This document shows, piece by piece, positions 58,363-64,000 of a stretch of 64,000 nucleotides of DNA. The notes beneath the pieces were generated by a model. The model was given only the letters and a program-made list of their open reading frames with translations. It was not told the origin of the DNA and did no database searches. Position numbers and translations under genes: made by a program. Source of the stretch: Medicago truncatula (taxonomy: Eukaryota > Streptophyta > Magnoliopsida > Fabales > Fabaceae); contig NC_053045.1 of the NCBI RefSeq assembly GCF_003473485.1, positions 2,816,501 to 2,880,500 on the forward strand. Direction: 5' to 3'. Position 1 is the first letter of the stretch; each line of letters starts with the position of its first letter.

Positions 58363-59033
58363 ATATTTTGCTTGATTTCGATTTATGTGCTCCTCACAAA
58401 GTTAAAGGTTGTTGCATTGGTTGTCCAATTTTAAATGTACAAATAACATAGCTCTTTTTGTATTTATATACGATATCTAATACATTGTCAACTTTTAGAT
58501 GTTCAAATAACACCTCATAATTAGCCTTTCATATGTAAAAACTTTCAGATATGCTAAGGAGTTAAATGTGATTCATAATGAAACACATTTAACTACATAA
58601 AATGTGATTCATAAAAAAAGCAGAGGAAAAAATAAAACACCATTTAACTACATAAAATGAGGTAGCTAAGGATGGCAAGGAATCCTTCTTGCCATTTCAC
58701 TTTTCCTTTTGAACAATTTCCAAACAATTTTAATAACTTTATTTTTCATTTCACTCCCAGATCATTTTTAAAAGTACAACCTTAGTAGTTTCGATCAATT
58801 ATTTCATGACGCGTGAAACATAATTTGACAGAATCCATGGCTCAGGCAATTGAGCATCATATCGTACTTAAAAATAATCACAGAAACTATTGTCATAAGC
58901 TGCAAATTGTAACAGAAAGTAACATCAAAAACAAACATAGGCCTCATGATTTAGAAAGGCCAGAGGGTATGCTAAACAAAACAATGTCTCCATCCTCCAG
59001 AATTTATTCCGGAAGGACAATTGAAGGATGCAA
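58363..59033. other. intergenic and 3' flank of the COX5b gene
   Basis: No gene seen; the part next to 59033 is probably the 3'UTR of the minus-strand COX5b gene. Confidence 0.4.
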
Positions 59034-62000
59034 TTAGTGATGATGATCAGGATCGCCGTGCCCATAAGGTGATCCACCAGGTCCTACCACTTCGAGCTGT
59101 TCCGCAAATAAACAAATTGTTAGTTAGCATCATATTGTACATAGTTGTTTGACTATCCAAAAACGATCCAAATAATTAACCAGAATTTAATAAATGTTTG
59201 TCCTGACTGTCATGATTCATTCATGAAAAACAAGACACATACAACAGTTTAAACTAACCTATGCACTCTTACTATTTAAATGACCTGCAACCGATAAAAT
59301 TTTGTTGCCTGTTTGACTTTTCATTTACTTTGATGAGGTTGAAATAAAAGTTCAAGAGAACTTAAGCCAATATATGGGCTCTGAATGGCGACCGATGTCA
59401 AACAATGTTTTTAAAAGATTGAAAGGCTCTTACAACCACATTAACTTAATTATCACACCACCTTATAAATATAGAAATTATCCTACAGGCTACAGAAAAC
59501 AGCTAAGAACACCAGAACCATGCAACAACATGATACAATCATACTTAATAGTCAAGGCATCAAGATTACGAAATATTTAAAGCTAAAGGAGCTACATCTT
59601 GTAGGAGAAGCCTTATTATGTGCAATCAATAAAAAGCAAAAGCCCTATGTCAAAAAAAAAAAAAAAAAAACAAGCAATAGTCCTTGACAACTAATGTGTG
59701 GACGTGCAAGGACAAAGTACGGTAATTTTCAATTACGGGTGTGCATATCTTGGAATTCAACTCCACACTTGTCTACGTAACAGTACAAGATATACTAAAT
59801 GATTCTACTAAACTTACCAAATAATACTGCAATAACAGTAAAAGGTTTACTAAACCCCACTACCAACTTACCACAAAATACTGTGCACACACGGGACATT
59901 CATGAGGTTTGTCTTTCTCCAGCCAAAACCAGACAACATCATGCTCATCCTCTGCAATCAAAACAATTTGTTCACCTCCTCAACGCTATAACCAAATTCT
60001 AGCATTTTTCATCACCTCCAGAAGAAGTTTGCATGCAAGAATACATTAAGAGAAACAAAGAATACTCTGGAACTCACCGCCTTCACCACCTGGGCATCCA
60101 ACTATCCTTTTATCGTAGTAAGATTTAACAACAGCAGGTGCTTCCTATGAACCAAAACAAACGATTAAAGTAGATAGATGAAACATATTCAAAACCATTA
60201 TCTACTAATAATACAGCAATGTAAATCGGAATCAATCGTTTGTAGAGAGAGAAAGAAACATAAATACTAAGATAAGGTCAAATGAAAAACAAAAATGGAA
60301 ATGTTTAGAAGCTAAGTATGCCATTTTGGTAGGGTAAAGGATAATAAAGGTTTAGACAATCTCAGAACCAATGATATGACTCAAAGGCATTGGATCCTTG
60401 TTATGAGAGGTGAGTCCCCTTGATTGGTTTTCTAGCCTAATGCTTATTTTTTATATTTCACAACTAAACATGAACGTTTACCACCGTGACAGCAATTGAC
60501 TGACAATTTACCACCATTACCATATAAAAGTTGTCAATCTTTTTTACATTTTACAGGGATAACTTTAGGTTGACTGGCAATGCTTCTAAGGAGGATCATA
60601 ATCTTATCCCTAAATTCAAAATTTATGCACATATATATTCATTGATCACAACATCCTTTCCCTTAATTATTTCCATTTTGTTGGACACTTAGTTTCTATC
60701 AATTCAAGAAAACAAATCAGTAACTGTTGTAGTGACTTAACAGGTAGCAGTTGTTCAAAAGTTACTAACTGAATTTAGGAAGAATCATTGGACCAAGTAT
60801 AAATGATGAAATATATCCATTGTTGTTTTCAGGCTTCCTAGCTGCTATTTAGTACACTAAAGCGTATAAATATAATGAAGCATAAATAAATATACCAACA
60901 TTATAAATAAATATGTTACAGGTTTTTGAAATTTCAGTCAAGGGTGCATCAAAATAGAAAAATATATGAACATCTTGACAAACAATTAAAAACTACAGCT
61001 AATAAAATTACATTCATTTGGGTTTTGGTTGCTGAGGGACCAATATCTTAATAAGTGAAAAGTGGAAACTAAAAGGACTAATTCTTAATTAAAAATATGG
61101 ACCAGTACCTCAATATGTGAAAATTACAGAAACCAATTCTTATTGGAAAATAGGGACCAATATTACCTTAATGAACAGAAATGATAGGGAACTAAAATCC
61201 AAATAATTGAAAAAACTACCAAGGACCAACACCTCAATATGCGAAAACTACAGGGGGGCCAGCTTTTAAGGGACAATTGCGACCAAAACCTTACCAAATA
61301 GAAACTACAGGGACTACTACAATCCAAATAAGTGAAAAATATAGGAACCAATAATTTCATGGTAGGAACTAAGAGTCAAAACCCAACTGAGTGAATGAAA
61401 ATACAGGGACACATATTGCAATAAAAATAATGGAGACCGATTTAATGGGTTAATAGAGACTAAAATCTTATGAAAACCGAGGATTATAATCTAGTGAACC
61501 ATATGGTTAATACCAATAGCTTTTGAAGCTACTGGCCTCCAATATGTAATTTTCACTTTAAGCAACATAAACACTATCTGTATCAAGACTTCCATACGCC
61601 AGTTTCACATTAAAATGCTTGGTCATACTAACATCAAAACAACAAAATACCAGCAGCAATTACAACAGGTTCGCTCTAGATATTAAGAGAACCATGAAAC
61701 AACGGATTACATGTTTTCCTTACTTTCAATATATAAAAAAAAATATTAACTTTTGCACAAGGACAAAACCAGAACAGGAGATGCAATAAAGATAAAAGAG
61801 GAGTCTCCTCCTCAAAGTCTCAGGTTCGATTCTCTCCGGTGCCAATTTGGGTGGGCTAGTTTAGCTTCTTCCAAAAAAAGACAAAAGAGGAGTGGTACCA
61901 ACACTTTCGTCACAGTTGACTAAAATTCACGATGGCTCCATGAACTTATGTTGGACACAAAAATTTAAACCAATAACAGGAGTGTTGGTAGTGCTTCTCA

Positions 62001-63655
62001 TTGTTCTCAAAATAAAATAAAGAACATCATTCTATTCAACATAGACTACATTAAAAGAAAAAGATTTCTACACACAATGCTATGTAATTCTTTTAATTTC
62101 CTCTCACAGAACATAAATTAGCTCCATAGCACCAACATTTCAGATTGAACTGAAGTCATGTCTGGTATAAAAAACGTGTCGGTGCCAACACATGTAGTTA
62201 CATTCAATCAGTTCCATTTCACAAATTCTCACTAGTGTGTTCATCATGTCAGTGTTGTATTTGGTGTCTATGCTTCATAGGAAATTAAGCATGATCATAA
62301 ATACTAAATACAACTAGAAAAGATAAACAATAAAGTAACACTAACCTTAGTGCCGAAAGGACCTTCAGGATGGTCAATTTCAAGAATATCCCTACCCTAA
62401 CAAAAATAAACACACATGTGAAAATAAAAAACATAACCGCCCTTCAAATGCAAAAAAAAAAGCCAACTATACATCAAAATTTCAGCCTATATACAAAGAA
62501 TGACACTCAATCAAGAGCTTTTTCTTCGGTATTTTGATTATAAGTTTTATATGAACACAAAGTAAGCTAACTTTAAAAAAGAAAAGAGAATTCCTACTTT
62601 TTACCCCAATAAAAATTAAATACATGTTTTTTTAATTTAAAAATTAAAGTGATTCTAAAAACTTAGAATTGATATGTTTCGAAATTCTTTATTAGAATTG
62701 GTTTTGCCTTTAGGATTTATTCTAACTTGAAGGCTAAGCCATTGTTTGGAATTACGAATGACAGGACACCTAACACACATTCAGACTGAAGCAAGAATAT
62801 CTAGCTTCCTAAAAGTCCAATTGAAGTGGCATCAGGATGCGAGAACTCAATTCCAAATGCCAAACCAAACGAGTTCTAAGATTTGTAGCTCTTGACTCTA
62901 AACATAATTTTTACACTCAAACTTATTGCTCAACTAACTTTTGTCATAAACATAGGTCCCATTTGTAAAAAAAGAACTTAATATGCAGCTTATAGCATAA
63001 GCACTTGTCATGATATGCACTTATGTATAAGCAATTTTTATGAAAAAAGATAAAATAAAGTTAAACTATATTTTGCATAAGTTATTAGTTGTTTTCATAA
63101 GATATCATAGAGAGCTTATGAACATGTCATAAGCTCTTTGACTCTTTCCACAAATTAAATTATAAGTTACTTGAATTAGCTTATCAAAAACTGATTAAGC
63201 TCATTAAAATAAGTTATAAGCTGGTGTAAAAATGACAATTACCAAACAAACAGGTCTTTCTTAATCATCTTAATAAGCTAATTTTTACGTCTAATCAAAC
63301 AGACACAAAATGAATGGAATGAAAAGAATTATAGCTAAGATAGATAGAATGAAGAGACCTCAAGTTGAGCCTGAATCTCCTCACGCTCATGACCAGTAGC
63401 AATTGGAACTACATCCTCAACCTTCTTTTTAATTCCAGTAGTACTGTCATCACCTGAAACAAGAAAGAATTAATCAAAAACACGAAACAGTAAATTCGAA
63501 ACGAGAAATGCGATTAGAGAGAGAGAGAGAGAGTAATAACTGGATTGAGTAGAGAAGTGGTGGCGGGAGAGTAAGGAAACAGCAACGGCGGAGGAAGGAG
63601 ATCGGCGAGAAGTTAGGGTTTTGAGTTGTGAAGAGATGAGTAATCTTCGTAACAT
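59034..63655 (-). CDS. COX5B: cytochrome c oxidase subunit 5b, mitochondrial, 6 exons
   Basis: Exons in transcript order: 63655-63541, 63453-63359, 62396-62346, 60144-60078, 59951-59872, 59096-59034; phases close, giving 156 aa. The N-terminus MLRRLLISSQLKTLTSRRSPSS is Arg/Ser/Leu-rich with no acid, a typical mitochondrial presequence. The mature part reads VEDVVPIATGHEREEIQAQLEG, PEGPFGTKEAPAVVKSYYDKRIVGC104PGGEGEDEHDVVWFWLEKDKPHEC128PVC131AQYFVLEVVGPGG, ending in a His-rich tail. It is a nuclear-encoded, matrix-side complex IV subunit that binds zinc; Cys104, Cys128 and Cys131 are the visible candidates for ligands. The exon 1 donor is A/GTTATT, weaker than usual but needed to keep the frame. 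Intron 3 (2.2 kb) holds a degenerate repeat region and a SINE. Confidence 0.95.
61020..61460. repeat. degenerate tandem repeats in COX5b intron 3
   Basis: A loose array of units built from GGGACCAATA/GGGACTA, AAAACCTCAATATG, CCAAATAAGTGAAAA and CTACAGGGAC recurs every 30-70 bp with heavy divergence. Confidence 0.6.
61805..61879 (+). mobile_element. 5'-truncated SINE in COX5b intron 3
   Basis: A box-B-like CAGGTTCGATTCTCTCCGG, then GGGTGGGCTAGTTTAGCTTC and an A-run. Flanked by GATAAAAGAGGAGT (61791-61804) and GACAAAAGAGGAGT (61880-61893), 13 of 14 identical. Antisense to the host gene. Confidence 0.8.
62950..63315. repeat. CTTATAAGC-family MITE-like repeat in COX5b intron 2
   Basis: GTCCCATTTGTAAAAAAAG at the left and ACCAAACAAACAGGTC at the right give weakly inverted ends. 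Internal GCTTATAGCATAAGCACTTG and TTTTCATAAGATATC blocks match the repeats at 32738-32950 and 55970-56190. Confidence 0.5.
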
Positions 63656-63933
63656 GATTGATGTGTTTTTATATGATCTCAGGTCACGCCCCTTTCGTTT
63701 TCTCTTTCTTTCTCTCAATTTCGAAAATGAAATGATGACAGAAAACTGAGTGAACTCTCTGTGTGTGTGAGAAGAGAGAGTATGGAAATGCTTCTTTGAT
63801 TTTTTTTTCGGTGGTGGCTGGCGACAACGGTATTGACTTTCACACGTGCGTCAGACACACACTCAGTTACGACATTTCTCGTATCAATTAATGAACAACA
63901 TTTCATTTTTTTATAAATTTATCTATTGATGTA

Positions 63934-64000
63934 CTCCTTCCGTCCCAAAATATAAGTAAAAATTAGTCAACAAAAGTTAATGTATTTGGTGACCATTTTT
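63934..64000. mobile_element. left end of a Stowaway-type MITE, cut by the window
   Basis: TA then CTCCTTCCGTCCCAAAATAT, the usual left terminus; the right end lies outside. Confidence 0.6.

Overview
This is a nuclear plant-genome window: introns are AT-rich with GT..AG borders, intergenic space is full of small TIR elements, solo LTRs and tRNA-derived SINEs, and every long protein matches a plant family. The SINE and LTR types suggest a legume of the Medicago/Trifolium/pea group; this is inference, not a search result. Exon coordinates were built by reading splice sites and checking phase by hand; each multi-exon model below closes in frame.

Layout: 0-4.6 kb holds no convincing host gene. 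It has a 1.46 kb Mutator-like element that captured a BRL2-type receptor-kinase fragment, and an LTR remnant. At 4.9-12.1 kb are two tandemly duplicated group 3 LEA genes (+) with ABRE-rich promoters, separated by a 1.4 kb solo LTR and a second LTR remnant. At 13.5-25 kb an NPF (NRT1/PTR) transporter gene (+) sits between the arms of a large, diverged inverted repeat, together with a TIR element carrying a broken GRF zinc-finger gene. At 25.8-33.3 kb is a 12-coding-exon WDR43/UTP5 ribosome-biogenesis gene (-). At 34.4-37.8 kb is a solo LTR nested in another LTR element. At 38.8-40.85 kb is a 5'-truncated LRR receptor-like protein gene (-). At 44.8-48.8 kb is a 9-exon acyl-protein-thioesterase-like hydrolase (-). 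At 54.2-57.2 kb is a 5-exon isochorismatase/nicotinamidase-fold gene (+). At 59.0-63.7 kb is a 6-exon cytochrome c oxidase subunit 5b gene (-).

The genes do not form one pathway: stress protection (LEA), transport (NPF), rRNA processing (UTP5), immunity-type receptor (RLP), deacylation, amide/isochorismate hydrolysis and respiration (COX5b) are simply neighbours. What is most worth a second look is the transposon record: six elements with exact 9-bp target-site duplications, two TIR elements carrying host-type gene fragments, nested solo LTRs with perfect 5-bp duplications, and the inverted repeat around the NPF gene. I did not find a convincing new multi-gene system.
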